A stretch of 64,000 nt of DNA from NCBI RefSeq assembly GCF_021533215.1, contig NZ_JAJNKA010000002.1, forward strand, positions 299,001 to 363,000, given 5' to 3'. Below the pieces are notes generated by a model. It did not search any database, was not told the DNA's origin, and saw nothing but the letters and a program-made list of their open reading frames with translations. Of the stretch, positions 43,957-52,978 are shown piece by piece. The stretch comes from Portibacter lacus (lineage in GTDB: Bacteria; Bacteroidota; Bacteroidia; Chitinophagales; Saprospiraceae). Position numbers and translations under genes: made by a program. Each line of letters begins with the position of its first letter. Positions within the stretch are counted from its first letter, which is position 1.

Positions 43957-44478
43957 CTATTCTTCGTCCTTGAACCAACCAGAATACTTTACGTAGTTAT
44001 CAGCCGTACGCGTGATATGAAATTGCATACTTTCTTCGTCGAGTTTTTTTAATCGCTTAGCAGGCACGCCACCATAGATGTAGCCCGATTCTAGATGAGA
44101 GTTCTCTAATACAACAGCACCAGCAGCAATAAGTACATTTTCTTCTACAACTGCCTTATCCATGATTATGGCTCCCATTCCTACTAGCACATTGTTCTTA
44201 ATAGTACATCCATGGACCATGGCTTGGTGACCGATAGATACATTGTCACCTATAAATGTACCCGCCTTTTCATAGGTGCAATGAATTATTGCACCATCTT
44301 GAATATTTACTTTATTTCCAATTCTTATGCTGTTCACATCGCCGCGAATTACAGCATTATACCACACACTGCAATTCTCTCCCATTTCTACATCACCAAT
44401 AATCCGAGAATTATCAGCGATAAAACAACTTTCAGGTACCTTAGGCGTAAAACCTCTAACGGAAATGATTTGACTCAT
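43957..44478 (-). CDS. Gamma-carbonic anhydrase family protein
   Basis: A 173-aa left-handed beta-helix protein made of hexapeptide repeats (GDVEMGENCSVW, GDVNSIRIGNKVNIQDGAIIH). The three zinc-ligand positions of the Cam/CaiE/PaaY family are kept: His66, His84 (IGHQ) and His89 (VHG). The active trimer may hydrate CO2, though many relatives lack demonstrated activity. It is the last gene of the minus-strand operon, overlapping no neighbour but only one base from the TraB/GumN stop. Confidence 0.88.
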   Translation of the reverse strand: MSQIISVRGFTPKVPESCFIADNSRIIGDVEMGENCSVWYNAVIRGDVNSIRIGNKVNIQDGAIIHCTYEKAGTFIGDNVSIGHQAMVHGCTIKNNVLVGMGAIIMDKAVVEENVLIAAGAVVLENSHLESGYIYGGVPAKRLKKLDEESMQFHITRTADNYVKYSGWFKDEE

Positions 44479-44479
44479 G

Positions 44480-45436
44480 CTATTTAACAGCTTCTAATGT
44501 AAATCCTGCTTCTTTTAGCAAGTGAATCACACCTTGAGGACCTCCTAAGTGTCCTGCTCCTACTGCAAAAAAGGTTGTCCCCCCTTTCATCGCTTCTGAA
44601 ATAACTGGAATCCAATTTTTATTTCTATTCGTTAAAAGTACATCTTCGTGTCCTTCTACTCCACTCTCTTCTTCCTTGAACATATCCTGCATGCCCTCTA
44701 TATCCTGCTGCTTATAAATTTCGATCATCTTCTGCATACTTCCGTTACTTGCATCACCCATCTCAATCGTTTCTAGCAACATATCTGCTTGCTCTTCATA
44801 AGGAATACTATCGAAAACACTCATCTGGTATTCTATCGTTTCTAGACCACCAGTTTCTTTTTTCGCATCCTTCGCGATTTCGTAAAACTCCATTTCATAT
44901 GACTTCGCTTTACCTGACTGAAGGTCACCAGGATCGATATCACCTGATGCAAAAACAGTAAGCAACATCGGCTTCATTCTTTCCATAAAAAATAATGGAA
45001 TACCCATTTTCTCGAAATGATCTTTCACTTTCTTATACTCTTCTTCCGTATACAAATCTTTCAACGTTAGATCATCTTTCATGAAAGCTTGATTCAACAG
45101 TCCCATTTGTTTGCTGACATCATTCATTTCTTTCATGTCAATTTCGAAATACATCTTTTTCGATTTCCCAATTGCCTCAAGTGTTCCTTCTGGTAAAAAA
45201 TACTCTTCCGAAGGTATTATATGAATAGTACCATATAGATATGAAGGTGATTCCACCCCATTTCCACTAATTTTCCATAAAAGTGCATTTTCTAATTTCT
45301 CATATGCAATGGCATTAGATTCAACAGTGCTTGTTTTCACTTCTTTATTGCTCTGACCTGCAGACTTCTTTGTCGTATTGCATGCGCCAATTGATAGCAA
45401 AATCATAACAATAACCCCTAAAAATAATTTATTCAT
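44480..45436 (-). CDS. TraB/GumN-family lipoprotein
   Basis: A 318-aa lipoprotein (lipobox IGAC, Cys19). The TraB/GumN domain is shown by SPSYLYGTIHIIP, the MYFEIDM acidic strand and the C-terminal FFAVGAGHLGGPQGVIHLLKEAGF, which carry the conserved GxxH and GAGH-type residues thought to form a metallopeptidase-like site. Physiological role unknown. It follows rlmB by two bases. Confidence 0.86.
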   Translation of the reverse strand: MNKLFLGVIVMILLSIGACNTTKKSAGQSNKEVKTSTVESNAIAYEKLENALLWKISGNGVESPSYLYGTIHIIPSEEYFLPEGTLEAIGKSKKMYFEIDMKEMNDVSKQMGLLNQAFMKDDLTLKDLYTEEEYKKVKDHFEKMGIPLFFMERMKPMLLTVFASGDIDPGDLQSGKAKSYEMEFYEIAKDAKKETGGLETIEYQMSVFDSIPYEEQADMLLETIEMGDASNGSMQKMIEIYKQQDIEGMQDMFKEEESGVEGHEDVLLTNRNKNWIPVISEAMKGGTTFFAVGAGHLGGPQGVIHLLKEAGFTLEAVK

Positions 45437-45438
45437 AT

Positions 45439-46182
45439 TTATTTACTTGTTCTTTGTTTTAATACTTCGTACATAATAACACCTGAAGCAACAGATACGT
45501 TCAATGAATCCGTCTCTCCTACTTGAGGAATTTTAAACTTCTCATCACATAATTGCAATAAATTACTACTGACACCATCTCCTTCAGAACCCATTATAAT
45601 AGCACAAGGTTGATTAAAATTAATATCTGAAATGTAATGGTCTGTATTTAGATCTGTTGCAAATATCTGAAAACCTGAACTCCTCAAGTATTCTACTGTA
45701 TTTGACAGGCTTTTTTCTCTGCAAATAGGTATTCTTAATATTGCGCCTGCTGAGGTCTTAAAAGCATCATGATTTATTCTAGCTGAATTCTTCTCCCCTA
45801 TAACCATACCATGCACTCCGAAAACTTCCGCAGACCTTGCGATCGCTCCGAAATTCCGCACATCCGTAACGCCATCGAGGATCACAATTATTGGTGACTC
45901 TCCTTTTTCATAAAGATGAGGAATTAAGTTTTCGATGGTTTGGTACTCAACAAGAGATGCAAATGCAATGATGCCCTGATGATTCTTACGCGTTATTTTA
46001 TCCAGCTTATGACTAGGCACATACTGGAGTGGAATATCTAGTTCTTTACACAACTTACGTACATCCTTCTCGAAAGGACCTCGAATAGTCTTGAGAATCA
46101 GAACCTTGTCTATTTCTTTATTGGCTTGAATAGCCTCAATTACAGGATTTCTACCAAAAATAATATCATCACTATCCGCCAT
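45439..46182 (-). CDS. rlmB: 23S rRNA (guanosine-2'-O-)-methyltransferase RlmB (SpoU family)
   Basis: A 247-aa SPOUT methyltransferase. An N-terminal L30e-like substrate domain (DIIFGRNPVIEAIQ ... YVPSHKLDKIT) precedes the trefoil-knot domain with motif 1 DGVTDVRNFGAIARSA, motif 2 IIMGSEGDGVS and motif 3 DSLNVSVASGVIMYE. RlmB methylates G2251 in the peptidyl-transferase P loop. The call fits the two-domain size, but TrmH-type relatives are hard to exclude. It lies in the asd operon. Confidence 0.87.
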   Translation of the reverse strand: MADSDDIIFGRNPVIEAIQANKEIDKVLILKTIRGPFEKDVRKLCKELDIPLQYVPSHKLDKITRKNHQGIIAFASLVEYQTIENLIPHLYEKGESPIIVILDGVTDVRNFGAIARSAEVFGVHGMVIGEKNSARINHDAFKTSAGAILRIPICREKSLSNTVEYLRSSGFQIFATDLNTDHYISDINFNQPCAIIMGSEGDGVSSNLLQLCDEKFKIPQVGETDSLNVSVASGVIMYEVLKQRTSK

Positions 46183-46198
46183 TGTGCGAAAATAACAA

Positions 46199-47728
46199 TT
46201 ATTCTTCTTCTGTTATATTATCGATCGCTTTAGAAACACGGTCGCTAATAACTTTTCCAACCGCCTGAACTGAATCAACAGCATCTTCTGCAATATCACG
46301 TATTTTTTCACCTACACTTCTATCATCAACTTCTTCAGTCACTGCCTCAGGAGTACTTACCGTTTCGACACTTGGAATTACTGTTTTCTCTTCAACACTT
46401 TCCGTTGCTTTCTCTACTTTCTCAGTTACTGATTTTTCCACTTCACTAGAAGCTTCTGTACTCGCAAATTCCTCTCTTACTGGTTCTTTTGCACTAGCAG
46501 CACTGACCAAATCTTCGATATTTACCGGTGGAGTTACTACTTTCTCTTTTACGGTCGCTTCTACACCATCTCCCATTTTTTCTTTCAGGAGTTGATTTTT
46601 CTCTAGGATATCTTGCTTTACTTTTGCTTTTAATTCTGCTTCTTTAGCTTTTATTTTCTTGGACTCCTCGATTTTCGCAATCTTCTCTTTTTCATTGGCT
46701 ATCTTCTGTTCGAGCATAACCTTTGTTTTATTCATTTCCGCAAGCTTCATTTCTTTAGAATTCACTCGCTCCTCGATCATTTTCATTTTCGCACCACGTA
46801 ATTCTTTTTCAAGCTGCCCAAAAGTCCCTTCCGCTCTTTCGTTCTGAAACTTCATATCTTTCTTATCCCACTTAATGGAATTCTCCATTTTCTTAATTGC
46901 AGAGAGCAATCCTTTGTATCTATTCTCGATTCTTTCTAATGCGTTGTTTTGACCACCGCCATCTTTAGAACCATATTTTTTCTCTTTAATTTCTTTAAAA
47001 AGTCGATCTATTTTATTCCAAATTTCATTTCGATCTCCTTTCGATAATTTCTCATTTCTGAATTTGGTTTGAATAGACTTCATTTCATTCCAAAGCGGCT
47101 GTAAGCCTAAACCATCAGAAAGTTTCTTACTAATGGTATCTAACTTTTCATTAAAAACAGCTGCTCTTTCCTTAGATTCTTCCTTAAATTTCTCATCGAA
47201 TTTTTTACGAAATCTTTTCAACTTATCGAAAAGCGCATTGGTTTCATCCTGTAATTCTTTAGAATGTTCACGGAACAGGTTTTTATCATAAACTTGTCCT
47301 TGCACTTTCTGCCAAAAATCTTTTAGCTCATCCCAGACATTTTTATCATAGACTTCAAGATTACTAACCTTTTCCTTAATTTCAGCTAGTTCACTTTGGT
47401 ACAATTGGTATAATTTCGAAGACAAGACAACAAAATGCCATTCTGCTTTCGCACGATTCACAACATCCGATCTAGTAATCTTAATATTGTCTGGAAGTAG
47501 CGTTTCTGTGACAGAAAGCGGTCTATCTATAACGGTGTGATTTTCTGGAAAGACAACAGGATTGCCCACTCTCCATTCATTAATCATTTGGTTATAAAAA
47601 TCTTCCTTAGCCTCTGATTCAGGGAACACATAGATTTTCACCATGTTCTCCGCTTCAATTAATTCAATTCCAACAAGAATTTTTTCATCTTTCTCGTTAG
47701 CTCCCCAAATAACAATTTTCGTTTTCAT
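46199..47728 (-). CDS. Large coiled-coil protein of unknown function
   Basis: A 509-aa cytoplasmic protein without signal peptide. Residues 1-120 form a compact, mixed alpha/beta region (IVIWGANEKDEKILVGIELIEAEN). Residues ~120-390 are highly charged coiled coil with DUF349-like stretches (PLWNEMKSIQTKF, RNEIWNKIDRLFKEIKEKK). From ~400 on it is Glu/Val/Thr-rich and disordered, ending in an amphipathic helix (EKIRDIAEDAVDSVQAVGKVISDRV). I do not recognise a named family. It sits 33 bp after asd and 17 bp before rlmB. Confidence 0.7.
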   Translation of the reverse strand: MKTKIVIWGANEKDEKILVGIELIEAENMVKIYVFPESEAKEDFYNQMINEWRVGNPVVFPENHTVIDRPLSVTETLLPDNIKITRSDVVNRAKAEWHFVVLSSKLYQLYQSELAEIKEKVSNLEVYDKNVWDELKDFWQKVQGQVYDKNLFREHSKELQDETNALFDKLKRFRKKFDEKFKEESKERAAVFNEKLDTISKKLSDGLGLQPLWNEMKSIQTKFRNEKLSKGDRNEIWNKIDRLFKEIKEKKYGSKDGGGQNNALERIENRYKGLLSAIKKMENSIKWDKKDMKFQNERAEGTFGQLEKELRGAKMKMIEERVNSKEMKLAEMNKTKVMLEQKIANEKEKIAKIEESKKIKAKEAELKAKVKQDILEKNQLLKEKMGDGVEATVKEKVVTPPVNIEDLVSAASAKEPVREEFASTEASSEVEKSVTEKVEKATESVEEKTVIPSVETVSTPEAVTEEVDDRSVGEKIRDIAEDAVDSVQAVGKVISDRVSKAIDNITEEE

Positions 47729-47760
47729 ATCATATGTATTACAGAAAATCGTAGAGGACC

Positions 47761-48759
47761 TTAACCCACCAGACCTTCTTTTTTCAAGTATTGTACAATT
47801 TGTACTGCGTTCGTAGCTGCGCCTTTTCGCAAATTATCAGAAACTATCCACATATTCAAGGTGTTTTCCTGTGATTCGTCTCTTCTAAGTCTTCCAACAA
47901 AAACTTCGTCTTTATGTTTGGCATAAAGAGGCATTGGATAAACATTTTTCACAACATCATCTAATACAATAACGCCTTCTGTATTATTTAAGATGCTTTT
48001 TACTTCATTAATTTCAAAATCTTCGGCAAATTCAGCATTCACGGCCTCCGAATGTCCACCTTGCACTGGAACTCTTACTGCTGTTGCTGTTATCCGAATA
48101 TCATCGTCCTTTAAAATTTTTCTCGTTTCATGGACCAATTTCATTTCTTCCTTAGTATAATCATTTTCAAGGAAAACATCACAATGTGGAATACAATTAT
48201 CTAAAATTTTATAGTGATATGCCTTCTCATAGTCACCTGTTGCCCCTGCCAATTCTGATTCATACTGACCTACGGCTTTCATTCCCGTCCCAGTTATCGA
48301 TTGGTAAGTAGAAATAACCAGCCTCTTTATTTTATATTTCTCGTGTAGCGGCGCTAAAGCCATCACCATCTGAATAGTAGAACAATTAGGGTTCGCAATG
48401 ATGTAATCATCTTTCCCAATTGCACTAGCGTTAATTTCAGGAACGACAAGTTTTTTACTTGGATCCATTCTCCATGCAGAAGAATTATCTACAACTCTAG
48501 TTCCTACCTCTGCAAATTTAGGCGCCCATTCTAATGAAGCTGATCCTCCTGCAGAAAAAATAGCAACATCTGGACGCTCATTAACAGCATCTTGCATAGA
48601 GATAACTGTGTATTCCTTGCCCTTGAAACTAATTTTTTTTCCTACCGATCTTTCGGATGCAACCATTAAAATGTCACTATATTCTAATTTGGATTCTTCG
48701 ATTACTTCTAACATTACTTGCCCTACCATTCCTGTTACTCCAACTACTGCTAATTTCAT
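47761..48759 (-). CDS. asd: Aspartate-semialdehyde dehydrogenase
   Basis: Reduces aspartyl phosphate to aspartate semialdehyde, the branch point to lysine, threonine and methionine. It is 332 aa. Seen: NADP motif GVTGMVGQ (7-14), FSAGGSASLEW, catalytic Cys126 in ANPNCSTIQ, and the substrate/acid-base segment VPVQGGHSEAVN with its His. It leads the five-gene minus-strand operon and has the best promoter in the window. dapA, the next lysine enzyme, is 4 kb away on the other strand. Confidence 0.95.
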   Translation of the reverse strand: MKLAVVGVTGMVGQVMLEVIEESKLEYSDILMVASERSVGKKISFKGKEYTVISMQDAVNERPDVAIFSAGGSASLEWAPKFAEVGTRVVDNSSAWRMDPSKKLVVPEINASAIGKDDYIIANPNCSTIQMVMALAPLHEKYKIKRLVISTYQSITGTGMKAVGQYESELAGATGDYEKAYHYKILDNCIPHCDVFLENDYTKEEMKLVHETRKILKDDDIRITATAVRVPVQGGHSEAVNAEFAEDFEINEVKSILNNTEGVIVLDDVVKNVYPMPLYAKHKDEVFVGRLRRDESQENTLNMWIVSDNLRKGAATNAVQIVQYLKKEGLVG

Positions 48760-48812
48760 ATGTTGTTTTTTAATAAAGATTTAGTAATTTTCCGTCTTTC
48801 TGATATTAGGTG

Positions 48813-48843
48813 CAAATATATACTCAATTTTAAATTTTTTCAA
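48813..48843 (-). promoter_or_regulatory. Promoter of the asd operon
   Basis: On the minus strand TTG (48843-48841) precedes TATATTTG (48820-48813) by 20 bp, a full match to the Bacteroidota TTG-N(19-21)-TAnnTTTG promoter. Transcription would start near 48807, leaving a leader of about 45 nt. Confidence 0.75.
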
Positions 48844-48854
48844 AAAATACTGCC

Positions 48855-50633
48855 TTGATTAGACACTTTATAATCATATGCATCCTTTCTTGCCAATGTC
48901 TTAATTTATTAGGTCAATTTTTAGACGATTTCAGCGATTCAGATTTGAATTCGAATCCAGTCTGGGAAGGTGACTTACAAGATTTCATGGTGAATGATGA
49001 CGAAAAACTGCAATTAAGTGCTGCAGATGGCGATCAAAGCACGCTGTATACACAACTTAATTTTGCGGATACCATTCAATGGGATTTTGAAGCCCTGATG
49101 GATTTCTCACCTTCTACTAGTAATAGGTTAAGAATTTATTTAGCCATTGACCAGCTAAATATTGATCAAGCAAGTGGATATTTCATTGAAATCGGAGAAA
49201 ATGGAGCTGCAGATGCTTTAAATTTTTACCATTTAGCAGAAGGAATTCCAGAACTTATTGCTTCAGGAGAGCTGGCTGCTTTAGGAAGCGATCCCGCTTT
49301 CTTAAAAGTAAATGCGCTATATTTCCCTAATGGCGAATGGCGTATTTCTACCGCATATATTGAAAACCAAGCCGTAATTGAAGAATTGGTATTTATTCAT
49401 GATACTTATGACTTTAGTGGAAATCAAATTTTTCAGCTAGAGTGCAATTATACTTCTTCTAGGAGTGACAAATTTTTCTTTGATAACATTGGCATAAAAA
49501 AGTATGAGTTAGATAAAGAAGGACCAATTATTATTAGTGCTGAGATTATTGATGCAACTCATCTGAATATTCAAGCCAATGAAAAGCTAGCATCCACCTC
49601 AGTAATAGATCTTTCTAACTACACCATCTCGAATTATAGCGGACGGGTTACTGCTGCAGTATTGAGTGAAAATGAAACTGCGATTACCCTCGAGTTAGAT
49701 AACCCATTGAATAGTGGTACGACTCATACATTGACCATTAAAGGAATTTCTGACATCAATGGTAATACTAGCCAATCTTATGACTTCGATATCTTTCTGA
49801 TAGAGGAAGCCATTGCAGGAGATCTGGCCTTAAATGAAATATTATTTAATCCTGAAACTGGTGGGTCTGATTTTGTAGAAATCATCAACATTTCTGACAA
49901 ATATATCTTTCTAGGTAACTTAGAACTTAATAATGCAAGTAAGCTAGAATCGAAACCTATAGGATCTGACATCGTCATAAAACCTGGTGCATATTTGTGT
50001 TTTACTGAAGATATACAATATCTAAAAGACCGATATGAAACACCAGATAGTGCAAATTTCCTTAACGTAGATCTACCTTCATTTAATAACGAAGATGGTA
50101 ATGTGCAGATCGTTAATAGTATTTCGGGTGAGATCATTGATTCTTATGATTATGAGGAATCACAGCACTTTCAGCAGTTGGATGATTTCAACGGTGTAAG
50201 TCTAGAACGAATTTCTCCTTTCGATGACAAGTGGTTTTCTGCTTCTTCTGCTTCCTTATTTGCTACGCCTGGTTATCAAAATTCAGTATTTAGGAATCCA
50301 AACATTGGCAATGAAGAATTATTAAGCTTTGAAAGCAAAACATTCTCGCCAAATCAAGATGGAGTCGATGATCAACTGATTATCAATTATAAATTACCTG
50401 GAAATGGCTATCAAGTGGATATTGACATTTATGATCAATATGGCAGGCTTGTAAGAACTTTAATCAACAATGAATTATTCTCAGAAGAGGGATTTGTGTT
50501 TTGGGATGGCTTAAATGAAAATGGAGAAAGGCTCGATATTGGGATATATTTTGTGGTTTTAGAAGCTTATAATGAGCAAGCAAATGTCGTTGGTGTAAAA
50601 AAACCAGCTATTCTGGCTGATTTCTTAGACTAA
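48855..50633 (+). CDS. Secreted lamin-tail-domain protein with gliding/T9SS-type C-terminus
   Basis: A 592-aa secreted protein beginning with TTG and a signal peptide (IRHFIIICILSCQCLNLLG). Residues ~20-215 look like a concanavalin-like beta-sandwich, ~225-315 form an Ig-like (SbsA/BIG-type) domain (TAAVLSENETAITLELDNPL), and ~325-430 form a lamin-tail domain (AGDLALNEILFNPETGGSDFVEIIN). The C-terminal ~95 residues (FSPNQDGVDDQL ... IDIYDQYGRLVRTL ... GIYFVVLEAY) form a FlgD-Ig-like/gliding-type tail used by many T9SS cargo proteins. No catalytic site is recognised. Monocistronic. Confidence 0.78.
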   Translation: MIRHFIIICILSCQCLNLLGQFLDDFSDSDLNSNPVWEGDLQDFMVNDDEKLQLSAADGDQSTLYTQLNFADTIQWDFEALMDFSPSTSNRLRIYLAIDQLNIDQASGYFIEIGENGAADALNFYHLAEGIPELIASGELAALGSDPAFLKVNALYFPNGEWRISTAYIENQAVIEELVFIHDTYDFSGNQIFQLECNYTSSRSDKFFFDNIGIKKYELDKEGPIIISAEIIDATHLNIQANEKLASTSVIDLSNYTISNYSGRVTAAVLSENETAITLELDNPLNSGTTHTLTIKGISDINGNTSQSYDFDIFLIEEAIAGDLALNEILFNPETGGSDFVEIINISDKYIFLGNLELNNASKLESKPIGSDIVIKPGAYLCFTEDIQYLKDRYETPDSANFLNVDLPSFNNEDGNVQIVNSISGEIIDSYDYEESQHFQQLDDFNGVSLERISPFDDKWFSASSASLFATPGYQNSVFRNPNIGNEELLSFESKTFSPNQDGVDDQLIINYKLPGNGYQVDIDIYDQYGRLVRTLINNELFSEEGFVFWDGLNENGERLDIGIYFVVLEAYNEQANVVGVKKPAILADFLD

Positions 50634-50660
50634 TCTCATGAAATAACATCAATCTAAAAG

Positions 50661-50668
50661 TATCTTTG
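50661..50668 (+). promoter_or_regulatory. -7 element of the EEP-family gene
   Basis: TATCTTTG matches TAnnTTTG exactly, 18 bp before the ATG at 50686. No -33 TTG at normal spacing. Confidence 0.45.
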
Positions 50669-50685
50669 TCCTCGTAAAGAAGTAT

Positions 50686-51645
50686 ATGTATAATAAGAAA
50701 TTGATTAAGAATGTGATCGTGGTTCTGCTTGTTGCAATAGCAGTCGTGCCCATTTTCAGTCTTAATGTCCCTTTCTTACAGCTGAGTATTGACTTTTCAG
50801 TTCAGTTAATGTTAGGCTATTTGTTCTTAGGATTTCTGTTTCTGATCATTAGTGAAAAGCGATTATTGTTAACGAGTTTTGCTTGCTGTGGAATGTTATG
50901 TTTGTTTCTGAAGCAATCCTCGAACAACAATTTAATTCTACCGAAAGTCAATCAAAGTGAGAAAGTTTCTATTGCCCACTTTAATACTTCGTCCAGCACA
51001 TTAGGGTATGCTTCTATGCTGGAAGCTGTTATTTCATCAGATGCGGATATCGTTTCATTCCAGGAAGTTACTCCAGACTGGGACATGTACCTCAATAATA
51101 ATCTGAAAGCACTATATCCATACAGTGCGAGAAATGTAAGGATAGATCCTTATGGGATGGAAATCTTCTCTAAATTTCCTATTGTAGAGTATGATACATT
51201 TCACTACGATGAAATTCCACATCAGATGGTCAATATTAATGTTTCTGAAAACAACAATATAAATATCATAAGCGCACATGTTCTGCCTCCTTTAGGCAAG
51301 AGACTAAATGAAAGAGCTAAGAAACATTTGCAAACGATCGCAAATAAAATTTCTTCGCTCCCTTCTCCTAGTATTGTCTTGGGTGATTTCAATCTAGTAT
51401 ATTGGTCTAATGAAATCGTACATTTCAGAGAGCAAGCTCAACTAGAAAATAGCCGGCGTGATGTTTCTCAGAATTTGCTTAATGTACCGTATGACCATAT
51501 CTTTTATAGCAATAAACTAGAGTGCACCAGTTTCAGAGATATCTCTGATTCAACCTCTAATCACTTAGGTATCGTCGGGACTTACCAAATAAAACCGACG
51601 ACGGATGTTAAAGAAGGTCGTGTGACTTCTTTTCTAAACAAATAG
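50686..51645 (+). CDS. Endonuclease/exonuclease/phosphatase-family membrane protein
   Basis: A 319-aa protein with two or three N-terminal TM helices (residues ~8-85), then an EEP catalytic domain facing the periplasm. Seen: SIAHFNTSSSTLGY (N of first strand), VSFQEVTPDWD (metal Glu), INIISAHVLPP, LGDFNLVYWS (catalytic Asp/Asn), YDHIF and the final SNHLGIVG (catalytic His). This group includes membrane-anchored nucleases and sphingomyelinase-like phosphodiesterases. The substrate is not known. Monocistronic. Confidence 0.82.
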   Translation: MYNKKLIKNVIVVLLVAIAVVPIFSLNVPFLQLSIDFSVQLMLGYLFLGFLFLIISEKRLLLTSFACCGMLCLFLKQSSNNNLILPKVNQSEKVSIAHFNTSSSTLGYASMLEAVISSDADIVSFQEVTPDWDMYLNNNLKALYPYSARNVRIDPYGMEIFSKFPIVEYDTFHYDEIPHQMVNINVSENNNINIISAHVLPPLGKRLNERAKKHLQTIANKISSLPSPSIVLGDFNLVYWSNEIVHFREQAQLENSRRDVSQNLLNVPYDHIFYSNKLECTSFRDISDSTSNHLGIVGTYQIKPTTDVKEGRVTSFLNK

Positions 51646-51788
51646 AACTTTTCCCCTAATAAATTCTTGCATTCCAATCAAATAATTCAGCTTCTTGATT
51701 CCATAGCAAAAGCATTGGCACTAAAAAAATATGTTGTGATATCGAACAAAAGGAAGCCTCATCGCGTATGGAAAGAAAAAATTAAAAG

Positions 51789-52175
51789 ATGAAATACTTA
51801 AAAATTTTAATGATTGCAGGACTTAGTGTGTTTGCTCTTGCATCATGCGACAACGATGAAAAAGCCTCCATGAAGTTAGGAGATAAAGAAATTTCATTAG
51901 AAATCGATGAAGACAGAAATGATTTCGAATCCAAAATGGAGCGGTTCGGCGAAAGAATAGATAATGAAATCGCTGAAATCAATGCGAAGATGGAAAATGC
52001 CAGTGAGGAAATGAAAGAAGATCTAGCAGAAGAAAGAGAAGAATGGAAAGAAGCTAGGGCAAATCTAAACGAGAGGATGAAACGTTTCCAGCAAAATGCG
52101 AAAGATAACTGGTCAGAATTTAAAGAAGACACAAATGACTTTTTCGAAGAGCTAGAAGAAGACTTTAAATCATAA
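51789..52175 (+). CDS. Small coiled-coil lipoprotein
   Basis: A 128-aa lipoprotein (lipobox LASC, Cys20) with a highly charged, helical mature part of ~105 residues rich in Glu, Lys, Arg and Asn, predicted as one long coiled coil. No family is recognised. It might form an envelope spacer or act like a Braun-type tether, but it lacks the C-terminal Lys/Arg typical of Lpp, ending DFKS. It is convergent with the ACT-domain gene, and its transcript ends at the hairpin below. Confidence 0.65.
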   Translation: MKYLKILMIAGLSVFALASCDNDEKASMKLGDKEISLEIDEDRNDFESKMERFGERIDNEIAEINAKMENASEEMKEDLAEEREEWKEARANLNERMKRFQQNAKDNWSEFKEDTNDFFEELEEDFKS

Positions 52176-52214
52176 TTGACTGAGCGTAAATAAAGCAGAA
52201 TAATAATTCCACAG

Positions 52215-52242
52215 GAGGTTGATACCTAATCGTATCAGCCTC
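52215..52242. terminator. Bidirectional terminator overlapping the ACT-gene stop
   Basis: An 11-bp stem with one G-T pair (52215-52225 and 52232-52242, 6-nt loop) is followed on the + strand by T-rich DNA. The right arm covers the last codons and stop of the minus-strand ACT-domain gene. It serves both convergent genes. Confidence 0.7.
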
Positions 52243-52894
52243 TTTTCATGTTCATAAGTAACGAAATCCCTTGCTCTACATATTGGTTTTCCATGATCAA
52301 TGTAAATTCGTTCGTTGTGGAAAGCACCTCTACTAATGGTACATTTTCCCACGCCAGTTGCTTGAGTATGTAATAATAGATTCCTGAGATCTCCGTACTT
52401 TCCTGTGCCAGTTTGATGGTAATTGATGAAAGATCTGGCATTCTAGAAATCAGAACTTCCTCTTTGAAATAGTCCTCCACTATTCCTTCTATCTTTTCGT
52501 TAACCAAAAGTGTACGCTCTGATACTCCTTGAGAGAAGGTGCAAAAGGCATCCATGTCATTCTCTATATGATTAAATAAATTCAGCTGGCTACTGGAAAG
52601 TGTTTTCGTATTCGCATAGGTATAAATGGTAAGATTCGTTTTCACGATCAGGTCGCCGAGCTTAGCGATATAAGCCTTCAAGCGGTTTTGGTATTTGAAA
52701 TTCTTATCAACATGAATTCTATTGATAGCCATAATGATTGCACCGGATCTTACTGGCTTCCGCAATTGCTGCTCAACTTCCGGTTGGATTTTTCGAGCAA
52801 GCGATGATACATTCACCAAGCCTTCATGGATCGCTTCTTTCATAAAAGGAGAACGACTTAATATCTTTTCAACTATCTGTGCTGTGGTGATCAT
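52235..52894 (-). CDS. ACT-domain protein of unknown function
   Basis: A 219-aa cytoplasmic protein. Residues ~1-70 (TAQIVEKILSRSPFMKEAIHEGLVNVSSLARKIQPEVEQQL) look like a winged-helix-type module known from archaeal/Bacteroidota hypothetical proteins. The C-terminal ~65 residues fit an ACT domain (LSSITIKLAQESTEISGIYYYILKQLAWENVPLVEVLSTTNEFTLIM), resembling the regulatory domain of aspartokinases. It has no kinase domain. I start it at ATG 52894: the TTG at 52912 lies inside the promoter -7 element and cannot be transcribed. It may sense an amino acid. It is divergent from dapA. Confidence 0.72.
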   Translation of the reverse strand: MITTAQIVEKILSRSPFMKEAIHEGLVNVSSLARKIQPEVEQQLRKPVRSGAIIMAINRIHVDKNFKYQNRLKAYIAKLGDLIVKTNLTIYTYANTKTLSSSQLNLFNHIENDMDAFCTFSQGVSERTLLVNEKIEGIVEDYFKEEVLISRMPDLSSITIKLAQESTEISGIYYYILKQLAWENVPLVEVLSTTNEFTLIMENQYVEQGISLLMNMKRG

Positions 52895-52909
52895 GTTAAA
52901 TATTTCACA

Positions 52910-52939
52910 CAAAGTTAAATTATAGTTTTATTCTTCCAA
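52910..52939 (-). promoter_or_regulatory. Promoter of the ACT-domain gene
   Basis: On the minus strand TTG (52939-52937) is followed after 19 bp by TAACTTTG (52917-52910), a perfect Bacteroidota-type promoter. It starts transcription about 10 nt before the ATG at 52894 and so rules out the upstream TTG start. Confidence 0.7.
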
Positions 52940-52978
52940 TTTATTCTTTATCCTTTTTTCTACCATTAGTTTTATAGT

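Noticed and set aside
48855-51645. Horizontal island around the lamin-tail and EEP genes
   Set aside because: Codon use and base composition look like the neighbours; there are no integrase, repeat or tRNA boundaries.
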